64,000 nucleotides of DNA, taken from Epiperipatus broadwayi. Lineage: Eukaryota > Onychophora > Udeonychophora > Euonychophora > Peripatidae. The stretch is taken from contig JAQFVV010000232.1 of NCBI GenBank assembly GCA_028023455.1, forward strand, positions 184,001 to 248,000. The letters run 5' to 3'. Below the pieces are notes generated by a model, which was not told the DNA's origin, ran no database searches, and worked only from the letters and a program-made list of their open reading frames with translations. This document shows, piece after piece, positions 48,905-62,190 of the stretch. Position 1 is the first letter of the stretch. Every line of letters starts with the position of its first letter. Made by a program: the position numbers and the translations under genes.

Positions 48905-50754
48905 ATTAGCACTTTCTTGATTTTTAGCAGACAAAAATTGATTATAAAGAATACTTCTGGTTTTGTTCCATCTTGAAATGAATTATTCTTAATATCTACA
49001 AGACATTAACTGTTTGGCAGTTTATTAAACTTATTTTAGCAAGCGAGAGTTGGAGAGATTCTACTAATATTCTATTCAAGATATCCAGTATATCAAATTT
49101 AGTTAACTTTCCTTAAATTTCTTGTTGGAATTTTCTACTATAGAATGTGAATTCCAAGAATGATATGTTGTTTATGAAAGAAATGATCCAATATTAATAA
49201 TTCAATGGCACTGTGGTGAACAATTTTCTGACAATGCAAAATATAAAAGAGTTGTTTCTGTTTTCTCTTCGCCTAATTGGAATGTTCCTTCTTGCTTGGA
49301 ATTGTAAATTAAGTGTATTTTGTTTAAATCCATCCATTCTAAAAGTTAACAACCTTCTTGATCTTCATAAAATCTCTTATATATACATGTGTAAGAAGAT
49401 CTGGAAGAGAAGGGTAGGGTTAGTTTGAATTAGGTGTTAGTAAATATTACAACCAGAAAAAAATTTGATCTGAATGGTGATTGTTATCTAATTTGGGCTA
49501 CATTCAATAGAAGTGGTGTATTTGACAAAATAGTATGAAAAAAATGGAAATATTATGTGAAACACAATTAATTTGTAGAGATTTTGATATACCTTCAGTG
49601 TTAAATTGAAGAAATTTTGTTGTATTCCTAAATGAAGAGACAGTTCTTTTGCAGAGTATACCTTCTATAGTTGCCAACACTTTATAGGTATTTCTCATTT
49701 CAAAAGCCTAGAACATCACTTATGTAGTCCTGTCCTAACTATCCCCTATAATATTACTAGAATACGACTTTAATAGTTTTATTGTGTATTTTCATATTTT
49801 GCTGTCATTAACTAGAAGTTCATCGAGATGAAGTCTGGTTCCAATATGGAGTCATTGGTTTTACATTCTAATGCATGCAACTTTCAAAGTAAAACCACAA
49901 GAAGGTTGTTATTTTTATAAGATATATTGTTTTAAATTTTATATATACATTTGTATATTATGAGATATCCTAACAAATATTTTAATAACTGGCCAAAAAA
50001 AAAAAATTAAAATATAATATGAAGTTCTATAACAAAGCCTTTTAGAGTGAAAAATAGTGAACATTTTTTTGCACTAAATTTTTACATAATAAATGCATAA
50101 AACCTATATGAACAATGGCGGATATCTTTGCTATGAAAAACTTAGTTGTCAATTTAGTTCACTTATTCTTTTATATCTCTAGCAGTAAAAATGTATATAT
50201 TTTTCCTTAAAAATATTCAGTATATATACTGTAATAATTGTAGTCATATGTCGTAAAAATAGAATTAGAAAGCTAATTAATATTAATTTTTTAAAAAATC
50301 AAAATGAAAATACAGCAAAATGGTAAAAATGTAAATGCCAAAACTAACTTATAATTTAATTTGTTTACCTTTTTCTAGCTCTAGAATAATTTTTGCCCAT
50401 GATTCATGAAATCAGAATTTGAAAGTTGATTAATGTTGATTTAAAAAATAATAATTTCTAAATGTAAGTACAATAAAATGACAGAAATCTAAGTGCTAAT
50501 CATAGAATTACTAAATTGACAAATGATATTGGCCAAAATAGAAAATGATACAACAAACATTACTAGCTGAAATAGCAACCACAAGAATAAGATCTTTCAG
50601 AGGCTTTCGACTTTGATTAAAATTAGCTGATAACTTTATCATTTTTGAGAGCTTATTTACTTTCAGTTTTTTTTCTATAATGTGTTCAACATTACTACTT
50701 TTTTTTTTTAATAATTATTTTTGTATGTGTGCAAATATTAATTTTAATCATCAG

Positions 50755-50849
50755 CCAGAAAAAAAAATTTCTAAAAGAAAAGGCTACAAAACAATCAATG
50801 ATTTAAGTTCTGAATTTGGTATGAATAATGTACCCCTTTTCAAAAAATA
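50755..50849 (+). other. Possible terminal exon, weak
   Basis: After an acceptor-like TTTTAATCATCAG, an open stretch in phase 0 reads PEKKISKRKGYKTINDLSSE and then FGMNNVPLFKK before stops. The phase fits the exon B donor, and the composition is more protein-like than the surroundings. There is no family match, and the predicted domain would still lack a middle part, so it may equally be a transposon remnant. Confidence 0.25.
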
Positions 50850-51714
50850 ATGAATTAAGAAATATACAGATGATGAAAAGGATTTCCAGCTTGAAAATTT
50901 TACGTTGTAACATTATAGAACAAATAAAATTTTTTACTCAGATGATAATTTCAATAAATCAATCATTTATGGAAAGTTGAACAATGGTTCGAAATTTTTT
51001 TTGCTAAATACTCTAGTACAAGTGCTGTTGCTGCAAAGGAGTTTATTGCTAGCAAAGTATAGTTCACTGGATTCAGGAAAATAACTGGATTACATGATGA
51101 ATGTTAGCACATGTAATATTATTGAAAGCTGTTTCACAAAAAAGCTGAAATTAACAATCTGTAAATTTTTATTGGGAAATTTTAATTGACTTTTGTTTCA
51201 ATTTTATAATTTTAGTTTCATTAAAATCTAGCAGTTCAATAGGTATAGCAATTTGATAAATATTTTTTGTTTTTTCTTGCTTAAGTAGTAGTTTTGGATG
51301 TCTAGACCATAGACTCTGGAATGTATTACTCCTTAATATATGTAGTGTAAGTTATAAGGAATAACTGCTAAATAATGAATGATATTCTGGGATCAATTAG
51401 TCTGTTGTAGCAGATTTCCCTTTATTCTTAAAACATGACATTAATTTTGTGTTAATTGCAATAATACATTTATTTGTTTTTTGTTTTTTTTTCCATATAT
51501 ACTATAATAAGATGGGAGAGGAAAGTTATATAGTTGATGATGTTGATGAAGACTTTCTGATAAAAGAAAGAATTTTTTTTTTTTACAAGAGATGTCATTT
51601 TCTTTATAATTATTTAATTCAGTATGAACATCAGAAATTGAGTCTTTATATTATACATAAATGTGTCAAATTAATGTAAATATAAACAAATGGCAACATA
51701 TTTAATTTTAAATA

Positions 51715-52500
51715 TAATACAGAGAGGGTACCAATAACTTAAACAAACTCTTAATTGATAAGTGCGGTAAGAGAAAATATTTAAAATCTCTATCCAGAAC
51801 ATTCCTCTCTCCAGACCAATTGGTTTCTAGCTTATGGCTCACCTCAGTGAAGAGCTAGAATATTCAGATACTAGATCTAAAATATCAACTCAAAACCCAG
51901 CACTTATTTCATATATAATATTTAAGTACAAACTCTGAAGTTTTTGGGCATGAAAATGTCTTTTACTCCAGCTATCTAACTTAAATAGTTATATGGGGCT
52001 GAACCAAATTCAGATCTACCATATATTAATAGCCTCAGCATAGCTAAAGCCTTAAAAGTAAAATTATAATAATCAAAAAAGCAAGTCATATATAATGTGA
52101 CATTACTTTTATAAGCATGTATTTACAAAAATGTAATACATTTTTTTTTTATTATAATTTTACCTTTAAGGCTTTAGCTATACTGATGCTATATAGTAGT
52201 TCTGAATTTGATTCAATCCCATATAGCTATTTAAGTTTGATAGCTGGAGTAAAACACATTTTCATGTTCGAAAACTTCAGAGTTTATACTTAAATATTAC
52301 ATATGAAATAAGAGCTGGGTTTTGAATTGATATTTTAGATCTAGTGTCTGAATATTCTAGCTCTTCACTGAGGTGAGCCATAAGCCCAAAACTAATTGAT
52401 CTAGAGATAGGAATGTTCCGGATAGAGATTTTAAATATGTTCTCTTACCGCACTTATCAATTAAGAGCTTGTTTGAGCTATTGGTATGCTCTCTGTATTA
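51715..52500. mobile_element. Palindromic foldback element
   Basis: The ends are TAATACAGAGAGGGTACC on the left and, on the other strand, TAATACAGAGAGCATACC on the right. The arms (about 350 bases each) pair closely, for example CTTAATTGATAAGTGCGGTA near 51750 with its complement near 52450. They close at AGCCTTAAAAGTAAAATTAT against the stretch near 52160. The loop (52066-52145) is itself an inverted copy of the DNA just outside the right end (52501-52575), so the structure is nested. No coding frame is present and the superfamily is unknown. Confidence 0.75.
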
Positions 52501-52575
52501 CACTTTTGTAAATACAAGCTTATAAAAGTAATGTCACATTATATATAATTTGCTTTTTTTGATTACTTTAATTTT

Positions 52576-54539
52576 AAATAATATAACTTTTATTATAAAT
52601 TACCCTCCCCATTTTTTGATGAATAGATAAATGGCAATATTTCCACTTAAATGAAGAAAATAATATATTTATAAAGTATGTATTCAACTATTGCTAAATA
52701 GTCCAATAACAATACTGAATTTTCTTTGGTGTTATTAATTATTTGGTTAATGAATTATAATTACTCGGATAATAAGTTTGACAGAAATAAATCAGTGAAA
52801 GTTTATTTTATTCATCCAATTTATTTTTGAAATACATTAAGAATTTGTTTAGAAAAAGTTTTATCAACTTAGGAAATTTTATGCTAACATGTAGATTTAC
52901 ATATGAGAAATGTCACTTTGGATTTCTAATCAAACTCAGATAATATTCATGGCTGTGTTTGGATGTCAGGCAGACATTTGAGTATTCTCAATAATTTTTC
53001 TTTCTGTTAGTATTTAGTTTGATGAAAGATTTTTCAGGTTGAGCTTGCTTTTACTTTAGATGTTTTAATAAAGGCTGCAAATGATCAACTAGTTTATTCA
53101 TCTCCTTCCTCATACATTTTGTGGTAGACCTTTTTTCTGTTTAATAGTTCATATGATCTTATAGGACTACTATTTCTTATACCAAATGACTAAAAAATTT
53201 AACTCCCTCCATTTTTTTTGTTCCTTTCTTCTTATAGAATAAATTATACCTCTATTTATGTAGGTTTCATATCATCTAACTTTATCAAAAAGAACAAAAA
53301 AATTGTTTATATATATACAGTATTTAATTAACTTTCAATTCATTTTAGACAAGTTTTGAAAAACAATACCTTTCAGTTTCAAAACAATTACATTATATTG
53401 TTTTGAGATTACAGATAATAATATAAGAATTTCATTCTCTGAAATAATGGCTATTTTTTATTTTACATTATATCCTCGATTTGATTTTTTGCTTAAACAT
53501 GCACACATATTCACTATATAGATACAGTATTCATTACAATATATAAAAGTTATTTTTATTATTATACTTTTCATCTCTTTATTTACTAAATAATTGCATG
53601 ACAATATTAATATAGAGAATGTTTTTTTTTTAGATTTATAATATTACATATGCTTTTTTTTGTAACTGAATTAGTTTTTACAGTAAATTAGAAATTGTAG
53701 GTTCAAGACATTTTTGCTATTTATTATTAATAATTTATATTTTATTAATTTAAAAAAAAAAAAAAAACCTTTCTTCAATAATAAATAACTAACTATTTAT
53801 TTAATGTTTTGTGACATTTCCATTCAGCTAGATTGAATCAAGAGGGTTTTTTTATGTTATTCAATTGAAAATCGGTCCTGAAATTTTTAACTTTTAGCGT
53901 AACATTCTATAACTCCACAACAATCAAATGATTATTATCTTGAGAGACCATGAGACATTTAATCCTGAAATTGTTGACTCTCAAATCCATCACTCTACTA
54001 TTACATTAACTTTACAATCATTGGTTTTTCTCTCATAAAATGTACTTTCAATTAATTCTGTCTCTATGAAGAAATACATTTATTTATATACTACATTAAT
54101 TTCATGAAATTTTAAAACATAGTTTTAATTTTTTATTAAATCAATAATTTTGACTTTCCTTTAAACTTATTTTAATAAAACCATTGTTTATGTTTTTTTG
54201 ATTGCTGTAAGAATACATTAAATTGGTAAGTGGCAATTAAATGTAAAAGTTAAATTTTCATTAAATTATTGTAGGAGAGATGGATTTGAATGTCTAATTT
54301 AATTTGTATGTTAAAACAAATAGAAAATTACCTCTAGAAATTTTATTTCCCAGAATTCAGCACATCAATGTAATTATTACTGTATAACCATTGCAATTAA
54401 ATAAATACATTGTAAAAATCAATATTTGTAATGTTAAATCTGTTAATAAGCTAGAGAAGTGTTGAATTCATTGGCCGAGATAATCAGAAAAAGTTAGATA
54501 TAGAGATCTCTGAGATAAGGATGGCTAGGTTGTAGAGTG
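52576..54539. other. AT-rich non-coding stretch
   Basis: No gene, transposon protein or repeat structure was recognised apart from A- and T-runs (for example near 53750). Confidence 0.5.
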
Positions 54540-55890
54540 TAAAGAAAACGTAAATTTCAGAGCAGTATTTTGCACAAAGCAATTTCAAGAAATCTAGCAG
54601 TTTTTCAGTGTTCAAACTTAAATAGAAAGCATATATGAAGAAATGAAAAACTAATTTAAAAAAACGTGTAAAAACAGTTGTTCAATAAGGATAGAGAAAT
54701 GGAATACTATTGTAAATTAGAGATTATAAAACTGTAGAAGGTTATGATAATAACAAATAGGAAATATAAATATCATAAGATTTTTTACATATGTAAAGCT
54801 CAAAATAATAATAGATTTCTAATAAATTATGTACTAAGGTAAAATAGATTTATGAATATTAAAAATGTGTGAAAATATTTTGAATATAATAAAAACTCAC
54901 ATCACTATAAAGTTGTGGTAGAATAGATGTTTAAAAGAATAAAAAGAACTAAATCAATAATGAAATATGTTATTGGAAAAATGAAATGTGACGCTAAAGA
55001 AAAATTTCCAAATTTGTTTATAAAAAAAAGTATATATAAAAGTTAGTTTAATATTAAAATGAGTTATGAAACTGATAAACTTGAAAGTAGAGAGATGGAG
55101 AAATTATGAAGCACTGATACATTTGATTTGATAAATAATATAATAAAATAGTTTGACTTGGAAAAGTGCATTTACAGAAATGAGGTAATTATTGAGAAAA
55201 AAGAATGATAGAATCTTAGAAAAGGAAGACGGTGTTCTGAAAAGGTGGGAAAAATATATAGGGATTTGTTTTGCAAAGATAACAAGACTTGTTTATCTTA
55301 ATTTTTTTTAAAAAATCTAGTTATTAAGGAAACTAATGTTTAACAAAGCTTAAAATGTTGAAGTTTCATTTACATTACTAAAGGTTATAGGAACAACAAT
55401 ATCAAGGAAGTTAGTTTATCAGTGTGATTTATGATTCAGTAGAATAAGTAATCAAAGTTGTTTTAACAATTATGAGTTCATATATTGATCAGATAGAATT
55501 GAGTTTTAAATAGATGATATTTCTAATATACATTAAATCTGTTTTAATCTGAAGCAGCAGTAAAAAATAGGAAAGAGAAAAAAAATGTTAGATTATTGAA
55601 AAATATATAGAAAGAGGGAGAGAATGAATATTTATTTTATTGATATAAAAAGACTTTGGTAGATTGAATTGGTTTAGTATTTTGGATATTCTATAAGGAT
55701 GGGCATATGTTCCAGCATGATATCTTTTTTTGTTGGGAAGGGGGGATATATGAAGAGGTATAACATGGAAGTATTGTTTTTCTCCAATGAGTGATTTTTG
55801 ATAAGAATAGAATATTGAGAAATTTATTTTGTCAGATTTGCTGATAATATGGCCATTTTATCACTCTTTGTCAACATAGTTAGTTTAACA
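54540..55890 (+). pseudogene. LINE reverse-transcriptase remnant
   Basis: Scattered phrases in shifting frames fit a non-LTR element read left to right. There is a linker-like LEKEDGVLKRWEKYI near 55215, a motif-A-like MNIYFIDIKR near 55628 and a motif-C-like VRFADNMAILS near 55835 (FADD with the second Asp changed to Asn). Stops are frequent throughout. The similarity is recognisable only at these conserved points, so the clade is uncertain. A small MITE lies just beyond the end. Confidence 0.55.
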
Positions 55891-55951
55891 CATTAATTGA
55901 AAGAATAAACACCACATGATTACCATTTCTTATGCTTGCTCTTAACTGTTA

Positions 55952-56084
55952 TTAAAACAGGTAAAACTCTATATACGTATTGCCACTCAGTGCAAGCCAG
56001 AGTTTATGCACAAACCTTCTGGCATCCATTGATTACTCTGGCTTGCACTGAGTAGTAATAGTATATAGAGTTTTGCCTGTTTTA
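55952..56084. mobile_element. Perfect short foldback MITE
   Basis: The arms TTAAAACAGGTAAAACTCTA...GCAAGCCAGAG and the complementary CTCTGGCTTGCACTGAG...TTGCCTGTTTTAA pair over about 50 bases with very few mismatches. The loop is about 33 bases. The near-perfect pairing suggests recent origin or gene conversion between arms. Flanks are TTA/TAA-like, consistent with a TA target but not decisive. Confidence 0.75.
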
Positions 56085-56699
56085 ATTGAAGGAAGTGAGG
56101 AAAAAAAAATTGAACATAAAAGATGTAGCTGAAAATCTCAAAATGTTTAGTTTCAATTCTGAATGGTGTTATATATTTAATGCAAGTCACACAAAAAAAT
56201 AATTATAATGAAATAAATAAAGTATTATTGGAAGCTTATCAGATGTTTACTATCTCACAATGGATTCTGATATATTACTTTAAATAAAAATTATAATGTA
56301 AGTTTGCCTTAATAACTTTGAAAAAAACATTTTTTTTTACTTCTGTCAATGTTTATATATATATAATTGGAAAGCAGTCATCATGTTTTCCTGAATCACG
56401 TATCTTTATAAAACATAATATTCTCTGTTAACTATTCTTGAGCCCCAAAATCATAACATGTATGCATAATTATGGACGATTCTCTTAGAAAACCTGAGCA
56501 TGAGAAAAGATCTATAAACAATTGAAAAAAAGAATAATATAGAGTAAGTAAAAATTTTAATATTTTTATTACTATTAATAAATTTTTATTGAAAAAATTG
56601 TAATGTGTATTATGAATATATATATTGCATAAAAGATGCATATGTTTTTATTTTTATTAAGAATAAAAAGTGGCAAAATAATACGTAATAAATAATATA

Positions 56700-57194
56700 T
56701 TGAACTATAAAGATTTCATGACTTTATTCCCAGGATGCTGTAAAGTCATCAGCCAAGGCTGTAGTCTGTGGCCAAAAACATACAATTCTAAGAATTCTCT
56801 GCTTGCAGACCCAGACAGTCATTTGATGTTGTTGTTTCATTTAACTGTCTACAATTGCAGATCACTTCTGAATGAAGGAAAATTACATGAATTAGAAGAA
56901 TTATCTAATATTTGGATTTTGTGAAATTTAAAAAAAAAAATGAAGAGACAAAGTGAACATGTACTTTATTATAAAGTAACAAATATTGGAAGCACAAATC
57001 GAGTGGGATTGATTATAAATAAAAAGTGGGAAAATAGTGTTGTGAAGATAGATATGTGTATATTTGTCAAAAGTGGCAAGATTAGTTATTCAATTTATTT
57101 AAAGATACTAAAACTATATGTATGTGTGCTTACATATAGATGCTTCATGCCAATTAATATTAAATATTTTGAAAATTGTTATAGAGAAAATTGA
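56700..57194 (+). pseudogene. RTE LINE 5' leader and endonuclease fragment
   Basis: This has the same family and order as the 5' part of the LINE at 5751-11419. LFPGCCKVISQG is followed by TVYNCRSLLNEGKLHELEEL, which is the start of the endonuclease. After a stop and an A-run, LYYKVTNIGSTNRVGLIINK follows in a shifted frame. The equivalent place in the other copy reads LYYKGTNIG...RGVGFIINK. The fragment ends near 57110, where the next repeat begins, so the rest of the LINE is missing. Confidence 0.75.
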
Positions 57195-58810
57195 AATTTA
57201 TTTTATTAAATGTATTAAAGATGTGTTTGTGTGTGTGTAAAAAGGGTCAAAACAGTCCACTGAGATTAGATAAATAATTAATAATGTTCAAATATATAAC
57301 AGATTCTAGAAAATTCTGATAAACAATTAATTTAAAATTCAGCTGATTAAATTTTGATAAAGGCAGATTAATTATAGTACATATGTCCATTTATAATTGT
57401 TATTGAAATCTTATCTATTTAATGAAAAAATAATATAATTACTTTGTATTATAAATTTACAAGAATGTTTTGGCCTTGCAGTAAAAAGGTGTTAATTGAT
57501 GCTTGATTACTGTGGGGAAAATATAAGTAAACAAAAGATATTCAGAATTTGGAAATTTTTCCTAATTATTACACAAGCACAGGATTAAATTGTAATTAAG
57601 CTGATCAAAATTATTATCAGCAAAAATATTTTTTAATTAAACTAATCCAGATCCTTTTTGTCAAAAAATTGTATTAATACCTAGGTAAATTTAAAAACAG
57701 TCTTTTTTTTTGATGAAAACATTTGTCAAGGTTGTTTTTTTTATGAAAAATTCTTCAATCTGTCTTTGATGAAAAGTTCATCAAGTTGGTCTTTTGATCT
57801 TCAAGCTGTTGTTTTGAGAAAATTCTTCAAGATCGTTATTGTTAAGAAGTTCTTTAATAGTTTGGTTGTTAGAAGCCACACTTCTTCAAGTTGATGTTTT
57901 AAGAAAATTCTTCAAGATCATTATTGTTAAGTTCATTAATTATTTGGTTGTTAGAAACCACACATAATGACATGTGAGTAGAAATCTTGTGTCCACTTCC
58001 CTTTCACCATTCCAGGGGAGTGTGTGTTTGGAATCCTGAAGGAATTAGTGAATTGCTGCCCATCTGAAGCCTGCTGATCAGTATACCTGTGCTGATGTTC
58101 CTTCCATCCTAAGTGAATTCAGCCTGTGGACCTGCTGTGCCTTCATTCAAGAAAGAAGCTACCTTGTCAATTATGCCACCGTCTGCCATATGCTATTCAG
58201 AAGAACCAGCCTGTCTTCATAATAATCAATTAATTATTAATATCTGAGGAAAGCCATCCCGGACCATGTGAATTGTACCATGAAAGTTCCATGTCATCTT
58301 GCCTATGTGCTACTCTTCATATCTTGCCATGTATTTTTTAAAATCCTTCATGAAGGTAATCGCAAAAACATTGAACTCTGGTCATGAAATCTTTGCACTC
58401 CTATACAGATAAAACAATTCCTGTGCTTTTGAAGTTTCTCTTTTACTTCTATTATTTATTTTTGTGTTATTTTTCTTTAATATTATGTTTTACTTTAATA
58501 TTATATATATATATTGTGTGTGTGTGTGTGTTTTACTAACCTGTATATGTTAAGGATTATCAAGTGTATTGTTAGATGCAGTCATTCTTAAGTCTTACAT
58601 ATTTGATAGATTTATGTGAGGCAGTAGGGCTATTTTGTTAACATTTTTATTTCTTAAAATTCCAAGAATCACACCCCCCCCCCTCTTTCCTTAAAAGAAA
58701 GCTAATTAATTAAAAATGCAAAGATGTTTTAATCCCTCCTTTCCTTACCTGGTTTGAAGATTTTGATTTTCTAAAATATTTCAAGTCATGCCTTTCAATT
58801 GAAACTTTAC
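57117..58810. repeat. Long dispersed repeat, copy 1
   Basis: Matches 62325-64000 throughout, offset by about 5.2 kb. Shared landmarks are TGCTTCATGCCAATTA near 57140, AAATTGTAT(T/A)AATAC near 57667, AGTGAATTCAGCCTGTGGAC near 58110, GCCATATGCTATTC near 58184 and TAAGTCTTA near 58590. The block 57690-57950 is a degenerate minisatellite built on ATTCTTCAAG(C/A)TGGTCTTTTGAT-like units. The block 57960-58430 is noticeably less AT-rich. No coding frame is recognised, so it may be the non-coding end of a retroelement. Confidence 0.8.
57815..57965 (+). repeat. Tandem duplication, about 86 bases, copy-1 specific
   Basis: GAAAATTCTTCAAGATCGTT to TTGGTTGTTAGAAGCCACAC is repeated as GAAAATTCTTCAAGATCATT to TTGGTTGTTAGAAACCACAC. 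The corresponding place in copy 2 (63100-63170) has a single unit, so the duplication arose after the copies separated. Confidence 0.75.
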
Positions 58811-58922
58811 TTTTGCAATTATCTAGATTATAAAATCAGTTTTTTTTTTTTTTATAAAAAAATATACAAATAAATTGAACTGGTTTTAAAAACAATATTT
58901 AAATAAAGTTAATTTATATTTT

Positions 58923-59038
58923 CTTTTGAAGGGACAAATATATTTGTGTCATATAATTTAAATTAGCCTCATAAATGTTTCTTTTGAAGGGATAAATATA
59001 TTTGTGTCATATAATTTAAATTAGCCTCATAAATGTTT
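58923..59038 (+). repeat. 58-base tandem duplication
   Basis: CTTTTGAAGGGACAAATATA through CATAAATGTTT (58923-58980) is followed directly by a second copy (58981-59038) with one C-to-T change. The near identity indicates a recent event. Confidence 0.9.
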
Positions 59039-60899
59039 CATTAGAATTATATCTCAATTACAGGCTTCTTGAGCTATTGTACAATGTATTTCTTAATATG
59101 AGTGAGTCCGATCTCTAGGATGGATCTTTACTAAAGCAGAGATTATTAATCTTTTTATTTAAGAGTATTTATACTTGATAAACCATTTAGGCCTTAATTT
59201 AGGCAAGTAAATTGATACATGACTGCTTGTTCAAACTTATAATGTGACTACTCATGCTTTTTTTGTTCTTTTAATTTCCAGGCTTTCATACTGAAGAATT
59301 ACTTATTGCTCAGTGCCTTATTTAAATTGTGTTGCTAGGTTAATATTTAAATATATGTTTTTATTCATATATTTGTTCTTCTAGCAGATGACCATTCCTG
59401 CTTTTGTGGAAATGAATTGGCCAAGTGCTCTCTGGATAAAATCATGCCAAGGCAGATGTATCCCTCATATTACATACTCTGATAATCTTCATTGTTGTTC
59501 TTAACATTATTATCAGTGCAGATGAATTTCCTGCTTGATAGTAATAAGTTTGTTACTGATTGTAGAAGCACTGTTCATTTCTGCCCCATATGATCCTTTG
59601 ATTCCATGAAATTTCTTGGTATAGTCTTGACAAGGATAGCATGGCCCAACTCTGTTTCATTATCGGATATAATTCCATTTATGCATCTGCATCCTGTATT
59701 TTTTAATATATTTAAATGCCTGATATTGCAAGCATGCAATCAGTTATAATTCTAGGTCAATTGCGCTCATCTATTAATGATTGTGATTTTAGTATATTTA
59801 AGTAAATATTCCTATTTTCACCCTGCTTAATTAATAAGTAATTAATAATTAAATCATTTTAAGAATGTCTATCCTGGAGATTATTAAAACAGATAAAGCT
59901 TATAGTCCCTCTATTGTATGTTAGTGATAATTAAGCTGTTTAGTCACCAATTTTTTTTTTAACCTGTAAGAAATGCTATATAATATTAAGTGTAAATCTA
60001 GTCATATGAACTTTTTATTTTGCCTTTTTTTTTTTTTGTTACTAATAAATTTATCTACATTCATTATCTCTCACATTTTTTATTTTGTTTATCATAATTA
60101 GTATTTTTTTTTAGTTTTAACAGTCTCTTGGATCTCTCTGACCTCAGCAGGATATAAGAAAAAGGACACATATGCTAACATCAGATGCAGTAGTCATGTG
60201 GAAATTGTTCTTCAGGTGTCAGTAATGAGGTTTGACTTTGTATTGTTTGTGGTAATATTTATGTCATTGTTACACACAGACATGTGAGTTAGTACTAATA
60301 TTAGTTTTGCTGACTATACAAATCTGACCACTACTTATATATATATTTTTAAAAAATATGGCACCAGCAATGTGAGGCTTTAGGATTACACTAATGCCCC
60401 TGAGATAGATTCAATTCTTTTGTATTTTTATAAATTGGGAGGGTTTTTTTTCATCTTAAGATAGAAATTTTTATTTTAACTTGTGTTGCCTAAATAAGGC
60501 ATAATTATACGTTGCATATATATGAAAAAGTTGTTGTTTTGTAATTTCATACATTTTAATTAATAAATGTAGAAATTTATTTTGTGATACTTTGGCCATA
60601 AATGCTTGTTAGTGATTTATGAGAGAATAATAATGAGTATGTAATCTATATGCACATGTATATATCAACAGGAAATCATGAAATTCTTTTTTCTCTCATT
60701 TAGCAGGCTTGATTTAAAAGTTAATCATTGACTTGTTTATTATAGTTTTATTTTTACTGTCATACTATAAAAGGGTGGTCAACCTATAATAAAGCACAGA
60801 TTTTTTTTTTCTTTATGGCTATGAATTTTTTTGTATGTCTGCATACAAATTTTATATATAGGCATATAACAGCACAGAGCTTCACAGACAATGGATAGT
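59039..60899. other. Non-coding stretch with possible eroded repeats
   Basis: No confident gene. Slightly protein-like short frames near 59390 (DHSCFCGNELAKCSLDKIM) and 60150 (SAGYKKKDTYANIRCSSHVE) have no recognised family and may be transposon scraps. A-, T- and TA-runs are common. Confidence 0.4.
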
Positions 60900-62190
60900 T
60901 AGATTGGAATTTAAATGACCAATGCTTACTTGTAGTATATGAATGGAGGAGCTGACCAATTTAGTGGAGAATAAAGAAAATAAATTTTCTTTGAGAATTT
61001 TAAATGATGGATCAAGTTATAAATATAAATAGCATGGAATCTGATACTATAAGTACAGAAAAAAGTCATGGCTAAGCATATTGCTTCAAGCACTGAGAAA
61101 AATAATAGTATTAACCTAAAACTAGAACAGAGATGAAACAAAAGGGGGAAAGAGGTCCAAGAAAACTGAGAAGAACATGAAAGGGAAATTAATGAACTAA
61201 AAGCAGCCAGAAGGACATCGCAGAAGAAAATACAAGAAATCTGGAAGATCATGAAATGAACAATATTCTCCCCAAAAATTTGAAATAATACATAAGGATA
61301 GAAAAGAAGTGTCAGAAAGGTGACACTACAGAAATAAAAGTACTACCAAAACATCTTTAGAAACAAAAAGAATGGAATGATAAAATTAAGTATGATCATG
61401 AGAACATTATTGCCACAAAGGATCCAGAACAAGATAATGTGAATATATACCTAGTACAAGACATTTAACACAAATATGACCTTACAGAAATAAACGAGGT
61501 CAAGACAAAAGAGGAAATAGAAGTATATGTCGAGAACTCCATTATGGATGTAAATCCGGGTCATACCTATTATCATAATGTTTGTGCTTACTTACAAAAG
61601 GTATTTGTTATGTGTCATTACCAGATTGATGATGTGGATAGTGCAACAAAAAGGTACTAAAGCAATTACCATCTTCCTGACCTCTATAAAATCAAGGATG
61701 GTTAGATAAGCAATCTCCACATTTTTAAAGAAGAAAGGGGAATAAATGTGCTGAAAAATAACCCCATATTCTCATTACCCACCACTACAAAAACTGAATT
61801 ATCCTGGGATCAAACCCATGCTGAGATTATATCTTAGGGTTCTAATTTACATCTGCCAGTAGGGAAATATATAGGATATATTATATACAAGACATACTAC
61901 CCAGGCTGCATGAAGTTTTCAAAAAGGGAACTTGGATGAAAAAGTAAGCCACCAAATTACGGTTCAATCAAAGAAGCCACCAGATGGAGAGAAGACTCAC
62001 TTATCAAATCTGATAGCAATGTTGATTTTAGAGACCTTATGAAGGACCCACCAGATAAAATGATACAACTTCCAAAACTGCATGCAGCTGCCCTCCAAAG
62101 CATATATTTATTAATCTGGAATTGGGCCATGAGACCATCTGATTTAAGAAGGTTGACTGTCAATTTCCTCCAAAAAATTATTTTATAACC
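60900..62190 (+). pseudogene. Degenerate transposon-like coding sequence
   Basis: This block is purine-rich and lysine/glutamate-rich when read on the + strand, unlike its AT-rich neighbours. Broken frames give EHEREINELKSARRTSQKKI near 61175, a piece with WNDKIKYDHEN near 61377, and KKPPDGEKTHLSN near 61972, reminiscent of the KPPxW...L segment found upstream of reverse transcriptase in some LINEs. It lies directly before copy 2 of the long repeat, as the LINE fragment at 56700-57194 lies before copy 1. The family assignment is tentative. Confidence 0.4.

Larger units (their letters stand above)
46980..49900 (-). pseudogene. Jockey-like LINE, heavily decayed
   Basis: Read leftward from about 49900, the broken frames give a weak endonuclease-like part and then KSIIKAKMQTSLS near 48575. 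Next come reverse-transcriptase pieces: FANKRIIYLQFRPDLD near 48290 (FRPG-like motif), ETWSFFKRCKKNCFF near 48170 and KFLNAGKSLISLTKLHSN near 48100. After these come ILNPIKTICSIFHLNS near 47800 and SYISLPDIKREVVSQKT near 47470. The last phrase is typical of the region after reverse transcriptase in Jockey/I-type elements. Dozens of stops and shifts are present. The LINE lies in antisense orientation within the exon A-B gene's downstream intron. A tRNA-derived SINE interrupts it at 48786-48888. Confidence 0.75.

Noticed and set aside
51449-51679. Frame containing MGEESYIVDDVDEDFLIKER
   Set aside because: The acidic stretch looks protein-like, but it dissolves into low-complexity F/Y/L sequence and has no splice or family support.
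59380-59480. Cysteine-containing phrase CFCGNELAKCSL
   Set aside because: Too short, stops soon follow, and no family was recognised.
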